Shown here: positions 51,730 to 59,802 of the stretch, piece after piece | How positions within the stretch are numbered: position 1 is the first letter of the stretch | How the letters are laid out: each line of letters begins with the position of its first letter | Assembly (NCBI RefSeq): GCF_040549045.1 | Contig: NZ_JBEWTB010000002.1 | Span: forward strand, 3,310,001 to 3,374,000 | Direction: 5' to 3' | From: Endozoicomonas sp. NE40 | Lineage (GTDB): Bacteria > Pseudomonadota > Gammaproteobacteria > Pseudomonadales > Endozoicomonadaceae | DNA: 64,000 nucleotides | Position numbers and translations under genes: made by a program | The notes under the pieces: generated by a model | Database searches by the model: none | What the model saw: the letters and a program-made list of their open reading frames with translations, nothing else | Told to the model about the DNA's origin: nothing

Positions 51730-52440
51730 ATGTTTCTAGATCCATACTTTACCGAACTCGATAACAATAAGTTTTCTTTCAGTCGACAGCAGTCCAGCGA
51801 TTTTGCCAAATATGTGTCGAACGACTTCAACCCGATACATGATGTCGATGCAAAAAAGTTCTGTGTACCCGGCGACCTGCTGTTCGCCAAAATCCTGACC
51901 AGTCAGGGGCTGTATGAGACTATGGAAGTCAGCTTTAATGGGATGGTCGGTGGTGAAACTGAACTGTCGATTGTTTCTGATGGTGATGGGCAGCTGGTCA
52001 TTGTGGACAATAATGACAAAAAATATTTAAGTATCCGTCATGGTGAGGAGCGCTCCCGGGATCAGGCTCTGATTGAGCAACTGATTCGCAGTTATGTGGC
52101 CTTTTCCGGCGAGAACTTTCCCCATGTTCTGGTGCCATTGATGAAAGACAACAATGTCATGATTAATGCTGCCCGCCCGCTGGTTATGTACGAAAGCATG
52201 TCGGTACAGCTGGATCGTCTGAATCTGTCCAACCTGACCCTGGAGTCTACAGACAGTCATCTGGAAGTGTCTGGCAAACGGGGTAAGGTGACCTTGTACT
52301 TTGCTTTTAAAGACAATGGTGAGCTGGTCGGTAAAGGCAAAAAGACCATGCTGCTTTCTGGTTTGCGCGAATATGAACAGACTTCTGTTGACCAGCTGAT
52401 TACGACGTATTCAGAGCGCAAACAGCAATTTGCTGCCTGA
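51730..52440 (+). CDS. DUF3581-type protein
   Basis: A 236-residue cytosolic protein that I match, from memory, to the DUF3581 family of marine gammaproteobacteria. The N-terminal DFNPIHDVDAKKFCVPGDLLFAKIL resembles the substrate loop of MaoC/hot-dog hydratases (NPIHxD..A...G). The second half (about 120-230) would form another beta-rich unit, so a double hot-dog is conceivable. No function is established. It follows lipA after 236 bases with no obvious ribosome-binding site beyond a weak TGTGAG. A small hairpin follows the stop. Confidence 0.65.
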   Translation: MFLDPYFTELDNNKFSFSRQQSSDFAKYVSNDFNPIHDVDAKKFCVPGDLLFAKILTSQGLYETMEVSFNGMVGGETELSIVSDGDGQLVIVDNNDKKYLSIRHGEERSRDQALIEQLIRSYVAFSGENFPHVLVPLMKDNNVMINAARPLVMYESMSVQLDRLNLSNLTLESTDSHLEVSGKRGKVTLYFAFKDNGELVGKGKKTMLLSGLREYEQTSVDQLITTYSERKQQFAA

Positions 52441-52459
52441 TGAATCGCTCTGGCTGACA

Positions 52460-52480
52460 GGCAGCGGTTTCTCCGTTGCC
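52460..52480 (+). terminator. Hairpin after the DUF3581-type gene
   Basis: GGCAGCGG and CCGTTGCC form an 8-bp stem with one G-U pair and a 5-base loop, 20 bases after the stop. A C10 tract rather than a T run comes next, so termination is uncertain. Confidence 0.45.
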
Positions 52481-52485
52481 TTCAA

Positions 52486-52495
52486 CCCCCCCCCC
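52486..52495 (+). repeat. Homopolymeric tract of ten cytosines
   Basis: Ten C in a row are followed by TTTATTTC. The tract lies about 37 bases upstream of a TATACT and 138 bases upstream of the secreted unknown's ATG. Long poly-C tracts in promoters are classic slipped-strand switches. Confidence 0.8.
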
Positions 52496-52531
52496 TTTAT
52501 TTCGTACATTTCAACAACAAGTAACTGAGTC

Positions 52532-52537
52532 TATACT
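52532..52537 (+). promoter_or_regulatory. Candidate -10 box for the secreted unknown
   Basis: TATACT with TTTCAA 17 bp upstream as a poor -35. The C10 tract ends 13 bases before this -35. Confidence 0.4.
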
Positions 52538-52632
52538 GTCTTGCCTGCTCATCAGGAACTTATTAAAACAATATTATTTTGGACATACGTTACCTGATTA
52601 AAACCCGGTTTCTGATTATAAGAGAGAGGCCT

Positions 52633-53490
52633 ATGAAGCTTTTGTTTTCAGGTGTGTTGTTCTGGCTTCTAATAGCCTTTTCCCATTCAGCTCTGGCAAA
52701 CAAATGTGACAAAGTTATTATAAAAATAAATGGATTGTCGCTATTACTGATTGTGCCCACGGACTCAGGTATCGTGATGCGCCGTACCCGGCAGGGTGAT
52801 GATGGTGATGAGCAGCGCATTTCTGATTTTTGCACGGTGGTTATCAGCGATGAGCGAATGAGTAACCCTTTAAACGAGCTGACTATTAACGGGCTGGGTG
52901 CTTTTTCGATTAGCAGTCTCTTCAGCTTCATTGAAGCAATTGGTGACCGGACGGTTTTTATAACAAGTCACCAGAATCAGCGGGTTGAATACAGAGTTAT
53001 CTCCCCGCAAGCTGGGGAGAGAGATTTCTATTGGTATGAAGGTGGGAACAGCATCACAAATAGCGACTGGACTCAGTTGTTTTCTGACCCGGAATCGTTC
53101 CCGGGAAGTTCTCAGGCTGCAGAGGATGCGCCTGAATCCTTTTTCCAACGTGCTCATGAGGTTACCAATTCTGGTAACAGGCAAGTTTTTCTGGTCAACC
53201 CTTTGGCTTTGTTTTTTAACGGGCAGTGGTTAGAGCGATTCACTCAGTTTCTTCTGAGCTTTAATCCACCAACCCCATCGTATTATCTTCCATTGGGAAT
53301 TCTTTACTTTCGGACAGGCTGGACGGTACACCTGCCTGAGAACAACATCATTTATTCGGTGATGCAGCTGGGAAGGGTTCTGTATTTAAACATTATAAAC
53401 ACTGTACCGAGACGCTTGCAGGCAGTTAATCCGGGTGATGACAATGCCCAGTCATCCGCTTCAGGCGTTTTGCGTGAAACGGTTCTTTGA
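52633..53490 (+). CDS. Secreted protein of unknown function, 285 residues
   Basis: The ATG (MKLLFSGVLFWLLIAFSH) gives a clear signal peptide ending SALA, and GAGAGAGG lies just before it; an in-frame ATG 54 bases upstream has no such site. The mature protein begins NKCDKVIIKINGLS. It is not rich in any one residue, holds two Cys near the N-terminus and shows beta-like patterns, with a polar C-terminus (DDNAQSSASGVL). No domain recognised. The upstream C10 tract hints at on/off expression, as for surface or secreted antigens. Not obviously related to the secreted protein at 39.6 kb. Confidence 0.6.
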   Translation: MKLLFSGVLFWLLIAFSHSALANKCDKVIIKINGLSLLLIVPTDSGIVMRRTRQGDDGDEQRISDFCTVVISDERMSNPLNELTINGLGAFSISSLFSFIEAIGDRTVFITSHQNQRVEYRVISPQAGERDFYWYEGGNSITNSDWTQLFSDPESFPGSSQAAEDAPESFFQRAHEVTNSGNRQVFLVNPLALFFNGQWLERFTQFLLSFNPPTPSYYLPLGILYFRTGWTVHLPENNIIYSVMQLGRVLYLNIINTVPRRLQAVNPGDDNAQSSASGVLRETVL

Positions 53491-53539
53491 AAGTGCAGGC
53501 ATTGAGGCAACAGGAGCACTGTTGCCTGTGTGATCTTAC

Positions 53540-54184
53540 TCAGCGAATCTCGGTCAGAACGTCTTCCATCGGGAAGCGGGCTTTGATTGCCCGGTCAGGC
53601 TGATTGAAGTCTTCCGGATCTCTATGCCCAATGGCAACCATGGCAACGCTGGTCAGGCTCTTTTCATTAAGTCCCATCAGCTGATCCAGCTCTTCGGGGT
53701 GGAAACCCTCAATTGGACAGGAATCCAGATCCAGCAGTGCTGCTGACATCAGCAGTTGTCCCAGGGGCAGATAAACCTGATGTTTGACCCAGTTGGCGCG
53801 TTCAGCCGGTTCCATACTGTTGAGGTAGTTGTTCAGGTAGCCAAGGCGTTGTTCGTTCACAGGCTGGTTGCGAACGTCGGCGGTTAGCTCTTCAACTTTT
53901 TTTACATCGTCCAGTGTGAAGTCTGTCCTGGCAGCAAAAATAAAAATATGGGATGCCGAGGTCATTTTACCTTTGTTGCTGTCCCAGCAAACATCTACCA
54001 GCTTCTGACGATACTCAGCATTGCTGATAACAAAGAAATGCCAGGGCTGGCTGTTAATGGAAGAGGGAGCCAGTCGCAGGGTTTCCTTGAGAATCTCTAT
54101 CTTTTCTTCATCCGCTGCTTTAGCCGGGTCAAAAACCTTGGTGCTGTAACGGTTGGCAAGCAGTTTAACAATATCAACGGTCAT
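53540..54184 (-). CDS. NAD(P)H nitroreductase family flavoprotein (NfsB-like)
   Basis: A 214-residue FMN oxidoreductase that reduces nitro compounds or quinones. Blocks: NRYSTKVFD at the start (FMN phosphate contacts), LRLAPSSINSQPWHFFVI, the LPLGQLLMSAALLDLDSCPIEGF segment and VAIGHRDPEDFN. Length matches E. coli NfsB (217). The ATG of MTVDIVKLL has AGGAG 6 bases before it, so the upstream ATG (MQEPL) is not needed. The physiological substrate is unknown. It ends the secreted unknown's region in convergence and diverges from the ilvD leader. Confidence 0.92.
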   Translation of the reverse strand: MTVDIVKLLANRYSTKVFDPAKAADEEKIEILKETLRLAPSSINSQPWHFFVISNAEYRQKLVDVCWDSNKGKMTSASHIFIFAARTDFTLDDVKKVEELTADVRNQPVNEQRLGYLNNYLNSMEPAERANWVKHQVYLPLGQLLMSAALLDLDSCPIEGFHPEELDQLMGLNEKSLTSVAMVAIGHRDPEDFNQPDRAIKARFPMEDVLTEIR

Positions 54185-54277
54185 TAATGGCTCCTGCATA
54201 AGGGTGTTGGTGTGTTCCTCTGATGTGTGTTGTACAGGGGCTTTAGCGGAAAATCCATACTCTTTACCGCTTTTTGA

Positions 54278-54283
54278 TATACT
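54278..54283 (+). promoter_or_regulatory. Candidate -10 box for the ilvD leader transcript
   Basis: TATACT 33 bases before the small leader ORF; no good -35 is visible at standard spacing. Confidence 0.4.
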
Positions 54284-54310
54284 GCGGTGTCCTCATGGAG
54301 GAGTGTACGC

Positions 54311-54454
54311 ATGCAAAGCAATAAGCTGCGGTCAGAAGCTGACAGGTTTCTGGAAGAACAACAGGAAGAAAACCAAACAGCCATGAGAGGAAAATGCAGC
54401 TCACCCCGAAACATGAAAATGGTTACAGAACTTAGGAGAGCTGCATTTTCATAG
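54311..54454 (+). CDS. Small ORF (47 codons) in the ilvD leader
   Basis: A 47-codon frame starting MQSNKLRSEADRFLEEQQEEN, with a consensus ribosome-binding site (GGAGGAG, 7 bases before ATG), ending 33 bases before ilvD. The product is charged and soluble. It has few Ile, Leu or Val codons (four Leu, one Val, no Ile), so it is not a classic ilv attenuator peptide. Its second half overlaps a 13-bp dyad. It could be a regulatory leader ORF or a small protein of its own. Confidence 0.45.
   Translation: MQSNKLRSEADRFLEEQQEENQTAMRGKCSSPRNMKMVTELRRAAFS
54390..54450 (+). promoter_or_regulatory. 13-bp inverted repeat in the ilvD leader
   Basis: GAAAATGCAGCTC (54390) and its exact complement (54438) flank 35 bases, ending 37 bases before the ilvD ATG. 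In RNA it would form a long hairpin inside the small ORF, so ribosomes on that ORF could open or allow it. As DNA it could be a widely spaced operator. Confidence 0.5.
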
Positions 54455-54487
54455 TAATAAATAACAGAGCAGGAAGGACCTTAACCC

Positions 54488-56329
54488 ATGCCCGCATACC
54501 GTTCAAGAACCTCGACCCATGGTCGCAATATGGCTGGAGCCCGCTCCCTGTGGCGTGCGACGGGTATGAAAGACGATGATTTCAACAAACCGATTATTGC
54601 GGTGGCGAACTCCTTTACTCAGTTTGTGCCAGGGCATGTACACCTGAAAGACATGGGACAGCTGGTGGCAAGGGAGATCGAAAAACACGGTGGTGTTGCC
54701 AAAGAGTTCAATTCCATTGCTATAGATGACGGCATTGCCATGGGACACGACGGGATGCTTTACTCCCTGCCCAGCCGTGACCTGATTGCCGACTCTGTGG
54801 AATACATGGTCAATGCTCATACTGCTGATGCTCTCGTCTGTATCTCTAACTGCGACAAAATCACCCCGGGAATGCTCAATGCCGCACTGAGGCTGAATAT
54901 CCCGGTGATCTTTGTTTCCGGTGGCCCCATGGAAGCCGGTAAAACCAGACTGGCTAACCATGGTCTGGATCTTGTGGATGCCATGGTCATTGCGGCATCG
55001 GATGCCAGCGATGAAAAAGTCGCTGAATATGAACGCTCTGCCTGCCCTACCTGTGGTTCCTGTTCCGGCATGTTTACCGCCAACTCCATGAACTGTCTGA
55101 CCGAAGCCCTGGGCCTGTCACTGCCGGGGAATGGATCAATGCTGGCGACTCATGCTGATCGACGACAGCTGTTTGAAGAAGCCGGTCGTCGTATTGTTGA
55201 GATCACCAGACGGTATTACGAACAGGACGACGAGAGTGTTCTGCCACGCAATGTCGCCAGTTATCAGGCATTTGAGAATGCCATGAGCCTGGACATTGCC
55301 ATGGGAGGCTCTACCAACACGATTTTGCATCTGCTGGCGGCCGCTCAGGAAGGGCAGGTGGATTTCACAATGAAAGACATTGATGTGCTGTCCCGCAAGG
55401 TGCCTCAGCTGTGTAAAGTGGCTCCCAATACCCCGAAGTACCATATGGAAGACGTACATCGGGCGGGTGGTGTCATGGGAATTCTTGGCGAACTGGATCG
55501 GGCCGGTCTACTGAACAACGAACTGCCGACGGTCCATAGTGCGTCTCTGGCTGAAGCCCTGAATAAGTGGGATATCAAACGCACTTCCAATGGATCCGTT
55601 AAGTCCTTTTATCGCGCCGGACCTGCCGGTATTCGCACGACAGAGGCCTTCAGTCAGGCAACCCGCTGGGACACGTTGGATGATGATCGTGAAAATGGCT
55701 GTATTCGAAGTCTGGAGAATGCTTTCAGTCTGGAAGGTGGTCTTGCCGTTCTGACCGGTAATATTGCGGTGGATGGCTGTGTGGTGAAAACTTCGGGTGT
55801 AGACGACAGTATTCTTGTGTTTGAAGGTCCTGCCCATATCTGTGAAAGTCAGGATGATGCGGTTAGCGATATTCTGGAAGGGCGGGTTAAATCAGGCGAC
55901 GTTGTTATTGTTCGCTACGAAGGGCCTAAAGGTGGGCCGGGTATGCAGGAAATGCTGTATCCGACCAGCTACCTGAAATCCAGAGGACTGGGTCGGGAAT
56001 GTGCATTGCTGACGGATGGGCGTTTCTCCGGTGGCACTTCCGGTCTGTCCATCGGACATGCTTCTCCCGAGGCCGCAGCCGGTGGAACCATTGGGCTGGT
56101 GGAGCAGGGCGATACGATTCGTATTGATATCCCGAATCGCACCATTGATGTACTGGTGTCTGATGAAGTACTGACGCAGCGTCGTCAGGATATGGACGAT
56201 AAGGGGAAAGCTGGCTGGAAGCCGTTGAAGGATCGCCCCCGTAAGGTCTCTGCTGCCCTTAAAGCTTATGCAGCTATGGTGACCAGTGCGGACAAAGGTG
56301 CTGTCAGGGATATTTCAGCTTTGGACTGA
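54488..56329 (+). CDS. ilvD: Dihydroxy-acid dehydratase
   Basis: A 613-residue Fe-S dehydratase converting 2,3-dihydroxy-3-methyl acids to 2-oxo acids, the shared step to valine and isoleucine (and leucine). It opens with STHGRNMAGARSLWRATGM. Cluster Cys lie in ISNCDKITPGM and ACPTCGSCSGMFTANSMNC. PKGGPGMQEML and the DGRFSGGTSGLSIGHASPEAA block with the catalytic Ser are intact. Length equals the E. coli enzyme (616). It stands apart from ilvA and from any ilvBNC, behind its own leader. A strong terminator follows. Confidence 0.97.
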   Translation: MPAYRSRTSTHGRNMAGARSLWRATGMKDDDFNKPIIAVANSFTQFVPGHVHLKDMGQLVAREIEKHGGVAKEFNSIAIDDGIAMGHDGMLYSLPSRDLIADSVEYMVNAHTADALVCISNCDKITPGMLNAALRLNIPVIFVSGGPMEAGKTRLANHGLDLVDAMVIAASDASDEKVAEYERSACPTCGSCSGMFTANSMNCLTEALGLSLPGNGSMLATHADRRQLFEEAGRRIVEITRRYYEQDDESVLPRNVASYQAFENAMSLDIAMGGSTNTILHLLAAAQEGQVDFTMKDIDVLSRKVPQLCKVAPNTPKYHMEDVHRAGGVMGILGELDRAGLLNNELPTVHSASLAEALNKWDIKRTSNGSVKSFYRAGPAGIRTTEAFSQATRWDTLDDDRENGCIRSLENAFSLEGGLAVLTGNIAVDGCVVKTSGVDDSILVFEGPAHICESQDDAVSDILEGRVKSGDVVIVRYEGPKGGPGMQEMLYPTSYLKSRGLGRECALLTDGRFSGGTSGLSIGHASPEAAAGGTIGLVEQGDTIRIDIPNRTIDVLVSDEVLTQRRQDMDDKGKAGWKPLKDRPRKVSAALKAYAAMVTSADKGAVRDISALD

Positions 56330-56346
56330 GGCTTTGGCAGGCATTG

Positions 56347-56386
56347 AAAAACCGCCCTGAAAAAATACATTCAGGGCGGTTTTTTT
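56347..56386. terminator. Bidirectional terminator between ilvD and LysE-type gene
   Basis: AAAACCGCCCTGA and TCAGGGCGG form a 9-11 bp stem with a 10-base loop, ending in TTTTTTT. The minus-strand LysE-type gene ends at its far side, so it serves both. Confidence 0.9.
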
Positions 56387-57000
56387 CAGTTGATAACAAT
56401 TCTCAGGGCGACCAGAATCAGAAACAGTCCACACAGGCGATTAATCAGCATGGCGTGTCTGCGCAAGGCTGGGAGTATCGATGAATGACTGGCAATGGTA
56501 GCGATCAGGCAATACCAGATGCCGTCGCAAAGCGTTGCCATCAGAGCCATCAAAAGCTGAGTAGTACGGGTTGATTCCGGAGTGACGAACTGACTGAAAA
56601 GCGCCAGAAAAAAAACGGCAATTTTCGGGTTCAGAAAAGCAATCAGAAAACCGTCTCTTGCTGCCTGATACAGTGGCAGGCTGTTTTCCTGTCGAGTGGT
56701 GTCAGGCGTGATGGCACCTTTTGATACTATGGATTTGAAACCCAGCCAGGCCAGATAAGCCGCTCCGGCAATGGTCATAACTTTTAACACCTGCGGAGAT
56801 TCTGTAATCACAACCGCCAGCCCGGCTGCCACCAGAAAGGCATAAAGGCCAATCCCGGCGGCATGGGATACGGCCGCGACCATTCCATGCAGCTTTGAGC
56901 CCTGAACCGTATATTTCATCACGGCGACAAGGCTTGGGCCGGGAGAGATTGCCCCAAGAACACAAATTGTTAAAAGAGATAGCCAGGCAGAGGTTTCCAT
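56386..57000 (-). CDS. LysE/RhtB family amino acid exporter
   Basis: A 204-residue inner-membrane protein with about six TM helices. The start (WLSLLTICVLGAISPGPSLVAVM) carries the SPGPS family motif. AGAAYLAWLGFKSI and FLNPKIAVFFLALFSQFV are further RhtB blocks. Such proteins export homoserine, threonine, lysine or other amino acids and relieve overload. The exported substrate is unknown. It sits next to an NSS importer, and both are on the minus strand 88 bases apart. Confidence 0.9.
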   Translation of the reverse strand: METSAWLSLLTICVLGAISPGPSLVAVMKYTVQGSKLHGMVAAVSHAAGIGLYAFLVAAGLAVVITESPQVLKVMTIAGAAYLAWLGFKSIVSKGAITPDTTRQENSLPLYQAARDGFLIAFLNPKIAVFFLALFSQFVTPESTRTTQLLMALMATLCDGIWYCLIATIASHSSILPALRRHAMLINRLCGLFLILVALRIVIN

Positions 57001-57088
57001 AGACAGCCTTCGGAAATTTAATGGAGAACCCAGTACCCTGTGTTCTCGCTTTGTTTATTGGAATAGTTTATTGGAATAGTTTATTGAC

Positions 57089-58516
57089 TCAGAGGTTATA
57101 AATCAGCAACAGCAGGATCAGACCGGGGCAGATAATGCGCGTGTACCATGGCCAGATCTTCCAGAAGAGACTGTTTTGCAGGTCTGGAACCCCCTGGCTG
57201 AGTTCAGTCAGTAAACGATCCTGTCGTATAACCCAGCTGCCGTAGATCGCAATCATAAAACAGAGCATGGGCTGCATGTACTGAGTGGCGACTTTTACCG
57301 CCATGCCGAGCAGTGTATCAATATGAAGAATAATTACGATGGAAATAGCTGCTGACAGGGTCGACATCAGCCAGCATGCACGACGGCGGACGAATGACAG
57401 TCTTTCGACCATTGCCGCGACCACAGGCTCCATCATGGAAATAGACGAGGTCAGGGCAGCTATGGCAAGAAGCAGGAAAAAGGCTGCGGCCACAAACTTA
57501 CCTGCTATGCCGAGCTGATCAAACAGGGTGGGGAGAACGTTAAACACCAGTTTTTCCGCGCTGTACAGCTGGCCACTGGCATTGAATATTTCTACGCCCT
57601 GGTGCATGGCGGCGTACATGCAGGGAATTACCAGCATGCCTGCGAGGAAGGCAACAGAACTGTCCACCAGTGTCACCTGAAGCGCCGTTTTGGGTAGATT
57701 GACCTTTCTGTTCAGGTAAGAGCCGTAGACCATCATGCACCCGGTACCCAGAGACATGGAGAAAAAAGATTGCCCCAGTGCGCTGATCAGCAGTTTGTCG
57801 TCAAGAATACGGGAAAAATCGGGTAGCAGGTAAATGTTCAGACCTTCCATTCCGCCGGGACGTGTCAGGGCAAAAACAATCAGCACTGCAAGCAGTACAA
57901 ACAGGGAAGGCATAAGACGATTGCACCAGCGTTCAATGCCATTTTTAACGCCTTCTGTGACAATCAGGGTGGTCAGGCCCATAAACAACAGGGTGACAGC
58001 GATGGTGCTCAGAGAGGAGAAGCCTGACAGCCACTGAGCTGCACTGGTAAAGCCTGTCAGACTGGCAAGCGGAGCCAGAGAGAAACCAATAAACCAGCCA
58101 CCCACTATGCTGTAAAAACTGTAAATCAGGGTCATGGTTAACAGGCCGGCAATGGCGGTTCCCGCACCAATACAGCGCAAAGAGGGGTTGGCACTCAATG
58201 ATGCCATGGCGGAAATATTATTGCTTTGCCGGTAACGCCCTATGTTCAGTTCCGCGACCAGTGTGGGGTAGGCAAGAATGAATGAAAAGAAAAGATAAAC
58301 CAGCGTGAAAGCCGCACCGCCGTTTTCGGCAGTCTGGATTGGAAAGCTCCAGATATTCCCGACACCTACGGCACAACCGGCCGCTGCGGTGATAAACCCG
58401 ATACGGGAACTGAACTGACCTCGCCCGACTATTTCGGGCTCATTGCTGTTGGGTTCGTCGTTGCAGTTTGTCATTGTTCTGGACAAGGTACTTACTCCGG
58501 GCACTGGCGTAGACAT
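57089..58516 (-). CDS. Sodium-dependent neurotransmitter-symporter family transporter
   Basis: A 475-residue NSS/SNF transporter with about twelve TM helices, importing amino acids with Na+. TM1 reads AAAGCAVGVGNIWSFPIQTAENGGAAF, the family signature with sodium and substrate contacts (LeuT-like). LGQSFFSMSLGTGCMMVYGSYLN (TM6 region) also fits. The first ~25 residues are polar. Start is uncertain: I took the upstream ATG; the ATG at 58474 or a TTG after GGAGTAAG are alternatives. Amino acid specificity unknown. Confidence 0.9.
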   Translation of the reverse strand: MSTPVPGVSTLSRTMTNCNDEPNSNEPEIVGRGQFSSRIGFITAAAGCAVGVGNIWSFPIQTAENGGAAFTLVYLFFSFILAYPTLVAELNIGRYRQSNNISAMASLSANPSLRCIGAGTAIAGLLTMTLIYSFYSIVGGWFIGFSLAPLASLTGFTSAAQWLSGFSSLSTIAVTLLFMGLTTLIVTEGVKNGIERWCNRLMPSLFVLLAVLIVFALTRPGGMEGLNIYLLPDFSRILDDKLLISALGQSFFSMSLGTGCMMVYGSYLNRKVNLPKTALQVTLVDSSVAFLAGMLVIPCMYAAMHQGVEIFNASGQLYSAEKLVFNVLPTLFDQLGIAGKFVAAAFFLLLAIAALTSSISMMEPVVAAMVERLSFVRRRACWLMSTLSAAISIVIILHIDTLLGMAVKVATQYMQPMLCFMIAIYGSWVIRQDRLLTELSQGVPDLQNSLFWKIWPWYTRIICPGLILLLLIYNL

Positions 58517-58573
58517 CGAAGGCTGGACTTAAGGCCCTCTTCCGCTGAGATCCGAATACTATAGCAGTCCCTG

Positions 58574-59449
58574 TCAGCGGGCAGGCCTGATAAAGAGCAG
58601 TGGCATGCCTTTTTCCAGAACGTAGGGATAGGCAATGGTCCTGTTATTGTCTCCGGTACCGACTTTATCCGGCGCAAGGTAGAAGTACACCCAGCCTGGC
58701 AATCTGGCGCTGAGCTTCTGGTAAAAGACATTTTCGCTGATGCTCTCCATGCCTTCGCCCTGGGTAATCGCCAGCCTTGGGTAATTGTCATTATCGTGAG
58801 AGGCAAAGAACCAGGAGGGTTGTCCGGCAATACTGTAATAGGAGAAAAATGGTGCCTGACTGACAGCCTCGGGTTCCGGTACGTAAAGGCTTAATACACA
58901 GTTAAGGCGGGCGAAGCTGCAGATGCCGCCGGATTGCTCCAGATACCACTGTTTGAAATGCAGTTCGTCCAGTTCAAAGGGCTTTTTAAATGCCTGACTC
59001 CTGTAACCCATCTCTTCGAGAATGGCGAGCGAAGCCCGACTGAGCATGACTTCCATTTTCTCTCTGGCTTTGCTTTCGTCGTCCGCCATTTCATCCGGCA
59101 TCCAGGCAAACAGGCGGTTTTCGCTGTAGTGACTGGCTCCGGGAACGGTCCAGCCCCAGTAAAAGCGTTCAAAGGCACCATAAGGCAGGACATTGACACC
59201 AACGACACCACTACTGCTGCCATAGGCGGGGTGAGAAATATTGCCGAGTTTGTGTTCCTGCAGATTACCTTCTTTGTCATAGGCCCCGACGGGCAGCTGC
59301 TGATCATGTACTTTTTTATGCATGCCAGCGACATGAACCATATTCTTGGCTTTTGACCACTCTTCGTTATAGGGCGGTGATTTTTGAAACTGTAAGGCGC
59401 AGCCCGTCATCATCATTGTGGCTACGACCAGCAGGTATCGGATTGTCAT
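58574..59449 (-). CDS. Lipoprotein of unknown function, 291 residues
   Basis: Starts MTIRYLLVVATMMMTGCALQ with a lipobox at Cys17, so a lipid-anchored protein. The ATG has AGGAGATAAGG just before it; a frame open further upstream has no such site. The mature part is aromatic-rich (FYWGWTVPG, YFYLAPDKVG) with several Cys and no recognised domain. The sequence suggests a beta-rich periplasmic or outer-membrane lipoprotein. It is 57 bases downstream of nothing on its own strand except its own promoter gap, and its end faces the NSS gene start. Confidence 0.65.
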   Translation of the reverse strand: MTIRYLLVVATMMMTGCALQFQKSPPYNEEWSKAKNMVHVAGMHKKVHDQQLPVGAYDKEGNLQEHKLGNISHPAYGSSSGVVGVNVLPYGAFERFYWGWTVPGASHYSENRLFAWMPDEMADDESKAREKMEVMLSRASLAILEEMGYRSQAFKKPFELDELHFKQWYLEQSGGICSFARLNCVLSLYVPEPEAVSQAPFFSYYSIAGQPSWFFASHDNDNYPRLAITQGEGMESISENVFYQKLSARLPGWVYFYLAPDKVGTGDNNRTIAYPYVLEKGMPLLFIRPAR

Positions 59450-59633
59450 GTCCTTATCTCCTGAGCGCTTGTGAGGCCCGGAAGCCTCTGGATGCTGTTT
59501 TCTGCTCATGGCTGTCTGATCAGGCTTTAGCCATTTCTGTCATTCGAGCCATCGGCCGGGTATCAGACGCCTTTATGGCATAACGATCCTTGTTGCAAAT
59601 ACTTCTAGTAAGGCTCTGTCTTTAGTATGATAG

Positions 59634-59665
59634 GTAGTAACCGCAATGCTTTTTGGGGTTACTAC
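59634..59665. other. Dyads in the 353-base gap before the 180-residue lipoprotein gene
   Basis: GTAGTAACC (59634) and GGTTACTAC (59657) are a perfect 9-bp dyad with a 14-base loop. A second dyad, TGACCC/GGGTCA at 59707-59734, follows. The gap between the two divergent lipoprotein genes is otherwise empty as far as I can see, so these are likely operators or hairpins of a control region. Confidence 0.4.
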
Positions 59666-59802
59666 TCAATAAAAAGAGGTCTGTTTGTCGAGAGTTGACT
59701 GTTTTTTGACCCTGCCTGTTTTTTTCCGGGGTCAGTCGTGTTGGTCAGCTGTCGATTCAAGGATTTTTTCGACACTGTCGGTGATAGAAGGCTTTATCAG
59801 AG

